Assembly: GCF_046630445.1 (NCBI RefSeq)
Contig: NC_092338.1
Coordinates: 153,312,501-153,376,500, forward strand
Direction of reading: 5' to 3'
Source of the DNA: Rutidosis leptorrhynchoides
Taxonomy: Eukaryota > Streptophyta > Magnoliopsida > Asterales > Asteraceae
Length of the DNA stretch: 64,000 nt
The position numbers and the translations under genes were made by a program. The first letter of the stretch is position 1, and each line of letters starts with the position of its first letter. Positions 50,148 to 60,133 of this stretch are shown in pieces. The notes below the pieces were generated by a model, which ran no database searches, was not told the origin of the DNA, and saw nothing but the letters and a program-made list of their open reading frames with translations.

Positions 50148-51477
50148 ACCAAAAGAACATAGAAACCGTTGTGTTAATGTTAGCTAAAAACATAACCGAG
50201 TAGCAGGAGAACTTCATCATTCAATTCCTAGTTCAAAAGCATTATGATTCATTTAAACGAAAGTGCATGTTCACAATTTTAAACCAAAGTCAACCAAAGT
50301 CAACATGAATTCGTTAATACACCTTCAAAAAAAAAATGAAAATCATAACTTCACAATGTAGCACAAACTTAGGACTCAAAGATTCAAGTATGTTGTGTCA
50401 TAGGTCATAATATTTAACTTTGCATTCTAATCATATTCATCACAAATCATAATACAATTTTCACAATTTTTAGCTCAAATGACCATCTTAACATCATACA
50501 TTATGGCATTCCATTCCATTAATTTGATTCAACAGGCCCTTACAAATGAAATACAAGCATACACATTTCATAAATTCATTACAATTCAACAATATGCTTA
50601 GAAATTCACTAACATTCAAAAATGACCCGGCCAAGTTGACATCAACATCACCAACACAATCATATACTTCACAAGAATCATAAACATCATACATAAACTC
50701 AACATCATAAATTAAGCATCCCAAATTCGGATTTAATTTCTACAAACCCTAGAATCATGATCAAACCCTTAAAAACATGTAATCTTTGCAAAATAAACAC
50801 ATTAAGGGCAATTAAACTACTAAGGTATGTTAATCTTAACAATAATCATGCAAATTAAACACCCCACACTTATCCTTCACCAATTTATAGATATAGACAT
50901 ACAATTCAAGTAATTGATAAAGAAAAGTGTAAAAATGGAGTATCCATACCAAAAAGTTCATGATTTGAAGCTTGAATTTGAAGAAGAAATCGCGAATTTG
51001 AGGTAGAGATTAGGGTTTTTGGAGAGTGGTTCGTGTTAGGGCAGAGAAAAATAGAGAAGAGTGTGTTTTGTGGATAAGAAATGAGTGGGTAGGTGTATAA
51101 AACGCGTATTATTTTCTGAATCAGGGGTTCAGGACGGCGTCTCGGCCAACAGGACGGCGTCTCGGTTTAAGAGTTGGGACGGCGTCTAGCGTTTTGGGAC
51201 GGCGTCCCGGTTTGTAATGTGGGACGGCGTCTAGCGTTTTGGGACGGCGTCTCGATTCTTTAAGTGGGACGGCGTCTAGGGTTTTGGGACGGCGTCCTGT
51301 TTCACTAAAACTCACTGATCAGATATTCTGAGTCGCGCGTGTTTAGAGGTCATACGTTAATCATTTTGTACCAAACTAAAATTTATCGTGCACACAATAC
51401 AAACCTAATTACAATTGTGAACCAGTTTTTTTTTTTTTTTTTTACGAGTCGTTCACCAAACTCGTCCCCATTTAGAT
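50148..51477 (-). other. Pol to env-position spacer of element E
   Basis: AT-rich non-coding spacer of 1.3 kb. It includes AAGTGTGGGGTGTTT (minus strand, 50857-50872), a near copy of the polypurine site before the 3' LTR, and the palindrome array described at 51131-51298. Confidence 0.65.
51131..51298. repeat. Eight-copy GGGACGGCGTC array, internal to element E
   Basis: Eight GGGACGGCGTC(C/T) units alternate spacings of about 20 and 25 bp. They share the core of the LTR palindrome array. On the minus strand the array happens to read as a 64-residue frame of RRPKTLDAVP repeats (51315-51121), probably a by-product. Confidence 0.85.
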
Positions 51478-54400
51478 TTAGGCGTTTTTCTTGAAGTTGA
51501 GGCTAACCTCATCCTCAATTTGTAGGGGACCATCAACATAGTGTTTGACCCGGTGGCCATTCACTTTAAAAATATCACCCTTCCCGTTCTCCATTTCGAC
51601 TGTACCATAAGGGTACACCTTTCTAACAACAAACGGTCCCGTCCATCGGGACTTAAGCTTTCCGGGTGATAACTTGAAACGGGAATTATAAACAAGGACA
51701 CGATCGTCTTCCATGAATTCCTTTGGACGTTTCAATCTTTTGTCGTGCCATTGTTTGGTTTTTTTCTTGTAAATTAGAGAGTTGTCATAAGCTTCAAGCC
51801 TCAACTCGTCTAATTCATTTAGTTGGGTCAAACGTAACCGACCCGCTTCTTGGTAATCCAAATTGCATGCCCTTAGCGCCCAATGTGCTTTATGTTCAAT
51901 CTCCAACGGGAGATGGCATGCTTTTCCGTATACCATACGGAAAGGAGTTGTTCCAATCGGTGTTTTGTAGGCCGTGCGAAAAGCCCACAATGCATCGTTT
52001 AACTTGGTTGACCACTCTTTGGGATTGTCACCAACGGTCTTTTCAAGTATGCGTTTTAATGACCGGTTGGTGTTTTCTACTTGCCCACTCGTTTGGGGAT
52101 GATAAGATGTCGAAATTTTATGGATTACTCCATATCTTTTCAACACCTTTTCCAATTTCTTATTGCAAAAGTGGGTGCCCCGGTCACTTATAAGAGCTTT
52201 TGGTGTGCCGAACCTAGAGAAAAGTTCCATCAAAAAGTTTACCACTACTCGACCATCATTTGTTGGTAGAGGTTTTGCCTCCGCCCATTTAGAAACATAA
52301 TCTATGGCGACAAGTATGTAGAGGTAAGAATGAGATTTTGGAAAGGGGCCCATAAAGTCAATTCCCCAAACATCGAACACCTCGCATACTTGGATGCTTT
52401 GTTGAGGCATTTCATCCCGTTTAGTTATTTGACCGGCCCGTTGGCACGCGTCACAAGCTTTACAGACAGCGTAGGCATCTTTGAATATGGTAGGCCAATA
52501 GAAACCGGCCTCGTAAATTTTCTTCCCCGTGACTTGGGGACCAAAGTGCCCACCTGTTGGACCAAGGTGACAGTCAAGCAGAATTTCGGTGCATTCCTTC
52601 CCCGAAACACACCGACGGATTATCCCATCGGGACACTGTTTAAAGAGATATGGGTGTTCCCAAAAATAGTATTTTAAGTCACTAAAGAATTTCTTTCTTT
52701 TCTGGTGTGACATACCGGTTTCTAGGAATCCACCCGCAAGATAGTTGGCAATGTATACAAACCATGGATCATCAATTTTCTCAACTCTCATGAGATTTTC
52801 ATCAGGAAAATTATCTTGGATAACTGTCTCATGTAGAACCCCAAGATTCGGGTTCTCAAGTCGAGAAAGGTGATCGGCAGCTAAGTTTTCGGCACCCTTT
52901 TTATCTTTTATATCGATGTCGAATTCTTGCAAAAGCAAGACCCAACGTATTAAACGGGGTTTAGCATCTTGCTTAGAAAGCAAGTACTTTAATGCCGAGT
53001 GGTCTGTGTAGACAACCGTCTTTGCTAGCACTAAATAGGATCGGAATTTATCAAACGAAAAGACGATTGCAAGGAGTTCTTTCTCGATGGTAGTGTAATT
53101 AAGTTGGGCTCCTTGCAGTGTCTTACTAGCATAGTAAATGGGCTTGAAATGTTTTTCTATTCTTTGCCCCAAGACGGCACCAATAGCAAAGTCACTGGCG
53201 TCACACATAAGTTCGAATGGTATTGACCAATTCGGCGATATGAGAATCGGTGACTGCGTGAGCTTTGCTTTAAGAAGATTAAAGGCGGTAAGACACTCGT
53301 CCGTAAAGACAAATGGAGCGTCCTTCTCAAGAAGTTTGTTCATGGGGGTTGCAATTTTGGAAAAATCTTTAATGAACTGCCGGTAAAAACCGGCGTGCCC
53401 CAGAAAACTTCTAACACCTTTCACATTCGTTGGTGGTGGTAATTTGGCTATTACTTCCACTTTAGCCCGATCCACCTCAAGACCTGCACACGAAATTTTA
53501 TGACCCAATACAATTCCCTCTTTTACCATAAAATGGCATTTTTCCCAGTTTAGTACAAGATTTGATTCTTCACACCTAATCAACATAAGCTCAAGATTTT
53601 TAAGACATGAGTCAAAAGAATCACCGAAGACTGAGAAGTCATCCATGAATACTTCCATAAAGTCTTCAATCATGTCATGAAAAATAGCTACCATGCACCT
53701 TTGGAAGGTAGCAGGAGCATTGCATAAGCCAAAAGGCATACGCCGATAGGAGAAAGTACCATAAGGACATGTAAAGGTCGCTTTCTCTTGGTCCTCGGGT
53801 GCTATAGGGATTTGGAAATATCCCAAGAAACCGTCAAGAAAACAATAAAAATTCTTTCCCGCTAATCTTTCCAACATTTGATCAATGTAAGGAAGGGGAA
53901 AATGGTCTTTTCGGGTAGCATCATTTAATTTCCTGTAGTCAATGCATACCCTCCAACCCGTGATAGTCCTGGTAGAAATTAATTGGTCGTTTTCATTTGT
54001 GACAACGGTCATGCCACCCTTTTTGGGCACGCATTGGACCGGACTCACCCAAGGACTATCCGAAATTGGATAAATAAGACCCGCATCTAGGAGTTTTACA
54101 ATCTCCTTCTTAAGAACTTCTTGCATATTGGGGTTGAGTCGCCTTTGTCTTTGTACACACGGCTTATAGTTATCTTCCATTAATATCTTATGTGTACAAT
54201 AAGAGGGACTTATACCCTTGATGTCATGAATTTTCCATGCTAGAGCCGTTTTATGGGCTTTTAACATGGAAACAAGCTTAGATTTCTCACTTACAGAGAG
54301 TTCGGATGAAATGATCACCGGGAGAGTAGAACCTTCTTGTAGGTAAGCATATTCCAAGTGATTTGGAAGTGGCTTTAGTTCCAAAACGGGAGGTTCTTCA

Positions 54401-55302
54401 ATCGATGTTTTACATCGGTATTCATTCCCTAAATCCAACTTTTTGTACTCTTCATCATTTGGCTCATACCCGTTAGCCATCAAAGTGGTCAACATCTCCA
54501 CTTCTTCCACCATTGTTTCATCATCACCTTCCGCAAAAATGCATTCTCCTGTACCTTGCAATTCTGGAAATTCCTGCAATAACTCCGAATACGTGTCTAC
54601 GGTTTGCAAATAATAACATTGATCATCAGTAGACTCGGGGTATTGCAAGGCATGGTCAACGGAAAAGGTAACCTTCATATCCTCAATACTAAGGGTCAAT
54701 TTCTGCCCATGAACATCTATCATAGCTCTAGCGGTATTGAGGAAAGGTCGACCTAATATAAGAGGCACACATGTGTCCTCCTCCATGTCTAGAATTACAA
54801 AGTCAGCCGGAAATACTAGGGTACCTACTTTTACTAACATATTCTCTAAAATTCCACGAGGGAATTTAACAGAGCGGTCTGCTAGTTGGATTGCCATTCG
54901 AGTTGGTTTCAGTTCCCCGGGGTTTAGCTTAACATATAATGAATAAGGCATTAAATTTATGCTAGCCCCTAAATCCGCTAATGCTTTAATGCATTCCAAA
55001 TCTCCCAGGAGACATGGTATGGTAAAACTTCCAGGATCAGCTAACTTTTTCGGTATTTTGTTCATCAAAATTGCTGAACAATTAGCATTCATGGTGACGG
55101 ATGAAAGTTCCTCCATTTTCTTCCGATTAGTAAGTAAGTCTTTTAAAAACTTAGCATACTTGGGCATACCTGAGATTACATCAATGAAAGGCATGTTTAT
55201 GTTAATTTGTTTAAACATATCTAGGAATTTCGACCTTTCGGCCTCTAGCCTCTCTTGTTGTTGTTTTCTTGGGTATGGGAGCGGTGATTGATATGGTTTC
55301 AC
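51478..55302 (-). CDS. Pol polyprotein of Athila-like element E
   Basis: An open frame of about 1274 codons. Retropepsin-like motif DLGASIN at residues 110-116; reverse transcriptase about 450-615 with YRKLND, MPFGLCNAP and FMDD (552-555); RNase H about 700-815 (MCDASDFAIG, TDHSALKYL); integrase zinc finger (H..H..CKACDAC) and D,D,E core (WGIDFMGPF, ISDRGTHF, TSGQVENTN). The first codon of the open frame is GTG, not a true start: the frame is open further upstream (KPVVKPYQ) and overlaps the end of gag, so Pol is probably made by a minus-one shift from gag. No stop inside. All catalytic residues I can check are present, making E the best candidate for an active element here. Confidence 0.93.
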   Translation of the reverse strand: MKPYQSPLPYPRKQQQERLEAERSKFLDMFKQININMPFIDVISGMPKYAKFLKDLLTNRKKMEELSSVTMNANCSAILMNKIPKKLADPGSFTIPCLLGDLECIKALADLGASINLMPYSLYVKLNPGELKPTRMAIQLADRSVKFPRGILENMLVKVGTLVFPADFVILDMEEDTCVPLILGRPFLNTARAMIDVHGQKLTLSIEDMKVTFSVDHALQYPESTDDQCYYLQTVDTYSELLQEFPELQGTGECIFAEGDDETMVEEVEMLTTLMANGYEPNDEEYKKLDLGNEYRCKTSIEEPPVLELKPLPNHLEYAYLQEGSTLPVIISSELSVSEKSKLVSMLKAHKTALAWKIHDIKGISPSYCTHKILMEDNYKPCVQRQRRLNPNMQEVLKKEIVKLLDAGLIYPISDSPWVSPVQCVPKKGGMTVVTNENDQLISTRTITGWRVCIDYRKLNDATRKDHFPLPYIDQMLERLAGKNFYCFLDGFLGYFQIPIAPEDQEKATFTCPYGTFSYRRMPFGLCNAPATFQRCMVAIFHDMIEDFMEVFMDDFSVFGDSFDSCLKNLELMLIRCEESNLVLNWEKCHFMVKEGIVLGHKISCAGLEVDRAKVEVIAKLPPPTNVKGVRSFLGHAGFYRQFIKDFSKIATPMNKLLEKDAPFVFTDECLTAFNLLKAKLTQSPILISPNWSIPFELMCDASDFAIGAVLGQRIEKHFKPIYYASKTLQGAQLNYTTIEKELLAIVFSFDKFRSYLVLAKTVVYTDHSALKYLLSKQDAKPRLIRWVLLLQEFDIDIKDKKGAENLAADHLSRLENPNLGVLHETVIQDNFPDENLMRVEKIDDPWFVYIANYLAGGFLETGMSHQKRKKFFSDLKYYFWEHPYLFKQCPDGIIRRCVSGKECTEILLDCHLGPTGGHFGPQVTGKKIYEAGFYWPTIFKDAYAVCKACDACQRAGQITKRDEMPQQSIQVCEVFDVWGIDFMGPFPKSHSYLYILVAIDYVSKWAEAKPLPTNDGRVVVNFLMELFSRFGTPKALISDRGTHFCNKKLEKVLKRYGVIHKISTSYHPQTSGQVENTNRSLKRILEKTVGDNPKEWSTKLNDALWAFRTAYKTPIGTTPFRMVYGKACHLPLEIEHKAHWALRACNLDYQEAGRLRLTQLNELDELRLEAYDNSLIYKKKTKQWHDKRLKRPKEFMEDDRVLVYNSRFKLSPGKLKSRWTGPFVVRKVYPYGTVEMENGKGDIFKVNGHRVKHYVDGPLQIEDEVSLNFKKNA

Positions 55303-56918
55303 TACGGGTTTTCCCGTTTTTCCTTTTCAACCACTTGTTCCGGCTCCTTAACCGGTTCATCATTTTGGTTCAATGGAACCCTGAAATCAGAATTTTCGGG
55401 CATTTTTGGAGCATCGTATGCTAGACCACTCCGTGTGGTGATAACATTTGCGTGCTCATTTCGTGGGTTTTTACTGGTATCGCCCGGTAAACTACCTGGT
55501 TTCCTCTCGCTCAGTAAATTGGCTAAACCACTCATTTGTTTTTCTAAATTTTGAATTGATGCTTGTTGGTTTCTAAATTGATGTTCGTTTTTCTCATTGG
55601 TTTGGTTTATATTTGTGACAAGCTGAGTTTGTGATGTAATTAACTTTTCCAACATACTCTCTAAATTTGACTTTTTCTCTTCCTGTTGGGGTTTTTGGTA
55701 AAAACCCGGAGTTTGTTGTTGGAACCCACTATTTGACCCTTGTTGAAAATTGGAAGTTTGACCTTGAGGGTTGTAGGGGTTGTTAAAGTTCCGGTTAAAT
55801 TGGGCTCTTCCCTGAAACTGGTTATTATTTCTTTGGCTTATGAAAGCCACTTCTTCTTTTTGAGCCATGGTTAACCCGGCATCACAATCTTTTCCTAAGT
55901 CGAGACCTCTACAGTATTCACAACCTACTTTCATACTATGGATTTCCTTGGTGATTTTGTCCATGTTTCGGACAACACCATCTATTTTTACACCTAGGGA
56001 GCTTAAGTCATCATAAGCACCGGCGCTTTGGACTTGAGCATTTCGAGTAATTGGGCGTTCTTGATGCCACTCATGAGAATAATCGGCTAGTTTCTCGATT
56101 ATCTCATAAGCCTCTTGCTCGGTTTTGTCCATAAGAGAACCACCGGCCGCTTGGTCAATTGAAATTCGGGTTGCTACATCACAACCTTTGTAAAAGATTT
56201 GGACCTTTTGAAAGGTATCCAAACCATGGTTTGGACAACCTCTTAGCATTTTGGAAAATCGATTCCATGTTTCGTACAGGGTTTCCATCGGCTTTTGACA
56301 GAATTGGGTAATTTCGTGTTGGAGTCTCGCGGACTTGGATGCTGGAAAATATTTCTTAAGAAATTTTTCCAACATACCATCCCACGTTTCTATCGTAGCC
56401 TCGGCCAATGAATCTAACCAACTTCGTGCTTCCCCTTGGAGTGTCCAAGGGAAAAGTCTTAATAATATGGCCTGGTCAGTTTCTGGTTTAAGTTTAAATA
56501 GAAGACATATCTCTTGAAAGAGACGAATATGTTCGTTTGCATCTTCATTCGGACCACCACCAAATTGACACCTGTTATTAATCATTTGAAGAATAGGTCC
56601 TTTTATTTCAAAAGTTACCTCACCAGTAGGTGGAGTAATAGCACTACCTTGTCCGGTCCAGGTTGCTTTCATCTTTGCTGCCATTGATTGTCGTGGTACC
56701 AACGGTCTTTCTCCTTCCATTTCAAAATTTGGGGGTTGAACGGGTTTACCAAAGTCTGAATATCGAGGCTTGGTCGTACTTGATTCTGAATCAAAGGTTT
56801 CTTACTTTGATGAAGATTCAAAAATTTCAAGTACTTCTTTTGAAATCCTACCAAGCTTTCTATCAGGTTCTGTAAACGGTGTAAGTAATGGAGATTCTGA
56901 ACTTCGGGTATGTGGCAT
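55302..56918 (-). pseudogene. gag of element E with one premature stop
   Basis: The family start MPHTRSSESPLL is at 56918. A TAA at 56804-56802 (codon 39, where GAA is expected) breaks it, and the frame is then open to TAG 55304-55302; an internal ATG at 56720 gives 472 residues. The retrotransposon gag domain is at about residues 45-260 of the short form (FPWTLQGEARSWLDSL, ETLYETWNRFSKMLRGCPNHGL). A zinc-knuckle-like CEYCRGLDLGKDC has Asp where His is expected. Then come a Gln/Asn-rich stretch and a coiled-coil-like end. The gag protein packages RNA in the particle. The internal start may still give most of the protein. Confidence 0.85.
55316..55324 (-). promoter_or_regulatory. Candidate minus-one frameshift site at the gag-pol overlap
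   Basis: On the minus strand AAGGAAAAACGGG lies eight codons before the gag stop. A slip back by one base on the A run puts the ribosome in the open pol frame. A simple one-base loss in the A run would look the same. Confidence 0.4.
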
Positions 56919-57072
56919 ATGCGACCTATAAACTGTCAATCACACAACTAACAAAAATTATTAAACATACCGATTCTATAAGTTTAAAAATCAAAGATTA
57001 TTAAAAATTTGAAATAATTAAGAAACTACTTAATCACAAATCAGTTAATAATTCTATTTTGACACAAAACTG

Positions 57073-57090
57073 TCCCCGGCAGCGGCGCCA
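57073..57090 (-). other. Primer-binding site of element E (tRNA-Asp type)
   Basis: Minus strand TGGCGCCGCTGCCGGGGA, 6 nt after the LTR, the site typical of Athila elements. Confidence 0.85.
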
Positions 57091-57096
57091 AAAACT

Positions 57097-58778
57097 TGAT
57101 GTGCGAAAAGTGGTATATGAATTATCGTATGGAAAATACCGGTTTTAGAGATTGCTACACACTAACGGGCAGTGTACCCGATCGTGTAGTAGTATAGTAA
57201 CTGGTTTAGTTCCGTGTATCGTTCCAAGGACAGTTATATCAGTCAAACTAGAATTAGAAACTATATTATGATTAACTAAGTGAATGAAAGTTAAAAGTAC
57301 AAGTTTTATGTTTTGGTGGCTATTTAACGATTTAGCCAAATCAAAGAAGGTTAAATGTAAAAACAATATTTTTGTCTTTTAAGTTTATGAAATGATAATA
57401 AATGCAAATAAAGCAAGTAAGATAGTTTTGAATTAAATCAAAGAGATGAAATGTTTATCTAGATATTTTACCCTCGGTATTGGATGTATTTTTAGATATT
57501 AAGTCCTGATTGAATAATTATGTGTGTAGTTATCTAATAGGTTCACTAAGAGTTCTCTCGGATAAACACGCAAATACAATAACAAGATCAAGGGTTCCCT
57601 TTTCACTATGGTTCTTGTATTTGTAATCAAATAACTATAAGCATGCTAATCACCTAAATCGACTCGCCAAGAGTTCTCTTTAGCAAGTACTCAAACTAGA
57701 ATTACTAAGCGAGGGTTCCCTATAACTTAGACCTTTTAGTTTGTGACTAGTTGATCAACAAAATCAAAGACTTGAATAACAATTGTCTTTGCGTTCGCTC
57801 TACACAATTCATTCCTATTTTGTTTAACCGTTTTAATCTAGTTTACACCCTTGGTCCGGTTTAGCAAACAATCAATCTAAGACAAGTTGATTGTAAATCA
57901 ATATGATACATCAACAAGAGTTCTCTTTATCAACAACATATCAATTAACTAGATACAAATGATTTTAACAACAATAAGCATGGTTCTTAATTCAAGCTTC
58001 AATCTATCACGCATAATACATTCAATCAATAAGATTACATCCAATACCTTGGTTATTAATCTAGACAAACATTATAGAAACTAGCCACCAATCATGGTAA
58101 CAGACAACAATACAATCAAATTATTAACTGAAATCATTGCTGAGAACAAGTAAATAACCTACAAGAACAAGAGTTCTTGGATGAAGAAGGTTTTGATGGA
58201 TGATGCCTTGATGTTGAGCCTCTTCAAAGAAGTTGGAGTTCTCCAATTTGCTCCTGAAAATCACCTCTAAACTCTCTGCTTCGTATTCTGATGAAACAGT
58301 CCCTCAAAAACTGAAGTTTTAAAGTGGAGAGAGTAGGTAAAAAGCCAAAAAGTCGGCTACACCTACTACGGGACGTCGTCCCAAAATTCAGGACGGCGTC
58401 CCACTAAACAGAGCTAGACGGCGTCCCTATAAACCTAGACGGCGTCCCAGAACAAAGGGCAGGACGTCGTCCCACCTTCCAGGACGGCGTCCTGTTGTGC
58501 CAATTTTGACTGTTACGTTTTCTTTTCAATATTACTTCATTTGGACGAACCCTAACATATCGGAAGCTTTGTTTTATCATTTTAGAGTGCTATCTTGACC
58601 CTAACTCGTATCGGGATCGACCAATGTCATAAATCATCAAAATTCTTTGCAAATCATTCTTCCAATACAAATTCGCGCATCTTGGCTTATCACTTGTAGA
58701 TCACCTTCATTATCTTCGATTCTAGAGCGTTTTTAGTGATATTGCGATAGATATATATGATGTTATTGAGCAATATCA
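57097..58778 (-). repeat. 5' LTR of element E
   Basis: 1682 bp, ending ...CAATATCA at 58778 on the plus strand next to gatcc. Differs from the 3' LTR at about six positions that I saw (for example near 57847, 58088, 58249, 58263, 58354, 58428). Palindrome array 58370-58492. Confidence 0.95.
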
Positions 58779-58782
58779 GATC

Positions 58783-58794
58783 CCTTATTTATAG
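58783..58794 (-). promoter_or_regulatory. TATA box of LTR F, cut off from its start site by E
   Basis: CTATAAATAAGG on the minus strand. E is inserted at its downstream edge, so the expected start site about 30 bp on is now 13.6 kb away (near 45165). Confidence 0.55.
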
Positions 58795-59267
58795 CCACAA
58801 CACCCTTCGCTCATTGGTGCCACGTATTCTTCGTTACTTCTCTGTCTGTACCGCCTTAGCAACTGAGGGAGGGGACCAGGGAACAGTACTTGTTACTTTT
58901 ATGTTGGTTGTCTGTACCCTTAATTTGTTACAGAGATTCATAATCCGTATTTCAGCTCTTTATTATGCGCTTGGCCACCTCTAGCGCACCTTTACTTGCG
59001 TCAGGCGTGCCTTAGCGCCAGGATTTTGCACTTATGGTGCAAATGTGATGCGCAACACGAGTTAATCAAATATGCGTATCATTATAGACTTCGCGAATAG
59101 AGAAATTAATGACCCTGATGTTCATGTTCAAACACTCATAGTCACTCGAGAAGACGCTCTTAAAATAAGATCTATTTACATATAAAATCCCCAACCGAAC
59201 CAACATCCTTCATTTCCTTTATTTGATTTAGATCCAAACTATCCATTGCTCCTGTAATATAAAACTC

Positions 59268-59270
<3 letters not shown>
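58784..59270 (-). repeat. 5' LTR of element F, upstream part, right limit unclear
   Basis: The flank continues F's LTR past the gatcc duplication. A minus-strand TATA box CTATAAATAAGG (58783-58794) lies right at the junction. Upstream promoter sequence follows; I could not find the LTR's outer end. Confidence 0.5.

Positions 59271-59340
<70 letters not shown>
59271..59340. repeat. (AT)35 microsatellite
   Basis: Uninterrupted AT dinucleotide run between unassigned flanks; the frame across it is an artefact. Confidence 0.95.
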
Positions 59341-59342
<2 letters not shown>

Positions 59343-59407
59343 CGAGTAAGAATAGTTAAAATAAATCCGCTGACTACTGCCTACCTCTTTTGGGATGATC
59401 ATATACT

Positions 59408-60133
59408 GTGATGCCCCGTACAAAATTAACGTGTACGGATCATCAACAACAGGTCCATTACAAGGTTACAACACTATATGCTATTTTAAAACAAGTTTGC
59501 ATTCATGGAAAGATAGCGTTTTACAAAAGATAGCATGCTTCTACGAATAGAAAGTGTTAACACAAGTACGTGACACAAAGGTCGTTACAAAGCCATGGTT
59601 CAAATGTAACATAAGTTTTGAATGCAAAGTAAAAAGTTCCATGTTTGAGACATCTCTAAATAAGTAGCGGAAATCTAACACCGAGAGTCTAGTACAGCGG
59701 AAGCAACATATGTCTAAGCACCTGAGAAATAACATGCTTAAAAAATCAACACGAATGTTGGTGAGCTATAGTTTAATTGTAACAGTAATGTAATGTAGGC
59801 CACGAGATTTCGTATTCAAAATAGTATGAAAAGTATATGCTTATCCGTGGGCACTTGATAACTACTTAACGTATATATCACCCCCTAAAAGTACACTTGG
59901 CGAGTGCGTATGTTTACAAAGTATTAAACACCCGTTAAATGCTAGCGCGACTAGCCCGAGTGGGGATGTCAAACCCTATGGATCCATATCTAAGATTCGC
60001 GTTCACCGGTTCAAAAACCAATGACTAAACGTTACCGAGCTAAGGGGAAAGTTTATGCCGTTATATAAGCCACACATATAAAAAGTTTAAGTACTCGTGC
60101 CTAGTAAGTAAAACATAAAAAGTGCAAGTATTC
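59408..60133 (-). repeat. Partial LTR H, relative of LTRs A and B
   Basis: On the minus strand it ends ...TGTACGGGGCATCACA at 59408. It shares with LTRs A and B the CTATAGCTCACCAACA block, the hairpin (59747-59760), AAGCATGTTATTTCTCAGGT, CTTCCGCTGT, the GCGAATC block and an ATGGATCCAT palindrome (59978-59987). No primer site follows on the left, so it is a 3' or solo LTR. It is cut on the right at 60133 by element G. Confidence 0.65.

Larger units (their letters stand above)
45191..58778 (-). mobile_element. Element E: complete Athila-like Ty3/gypsy retrotransposon, 13.6 kb
   Basis: Two 1682-bp LTRs (45191-46872 and 57097-58778), TSD gatcc on both sides, tRNA-Asp-type primer site, gag, pol, and a 4.6-kb 3' region with two ORFs in the position of the env-like gene of Athila. 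I counted about six substitutions between the LTRs and no indel, so insertion is recent. All genes are on the minus strand. Gag has one stop, and gag and pol are joined by a frame change. Confidence 0.95.

Noticed and set aside
51723..52193. 156-residue plus-strand ORF over integrase of E
   Set aside because: Antisense shadow of a fully open pol frame with clear motifs.
59172..59423. 83-residue minus-strand ORF
   Set aside because: It crosses another AT microsatellite and the edge of LTR H; no domain.
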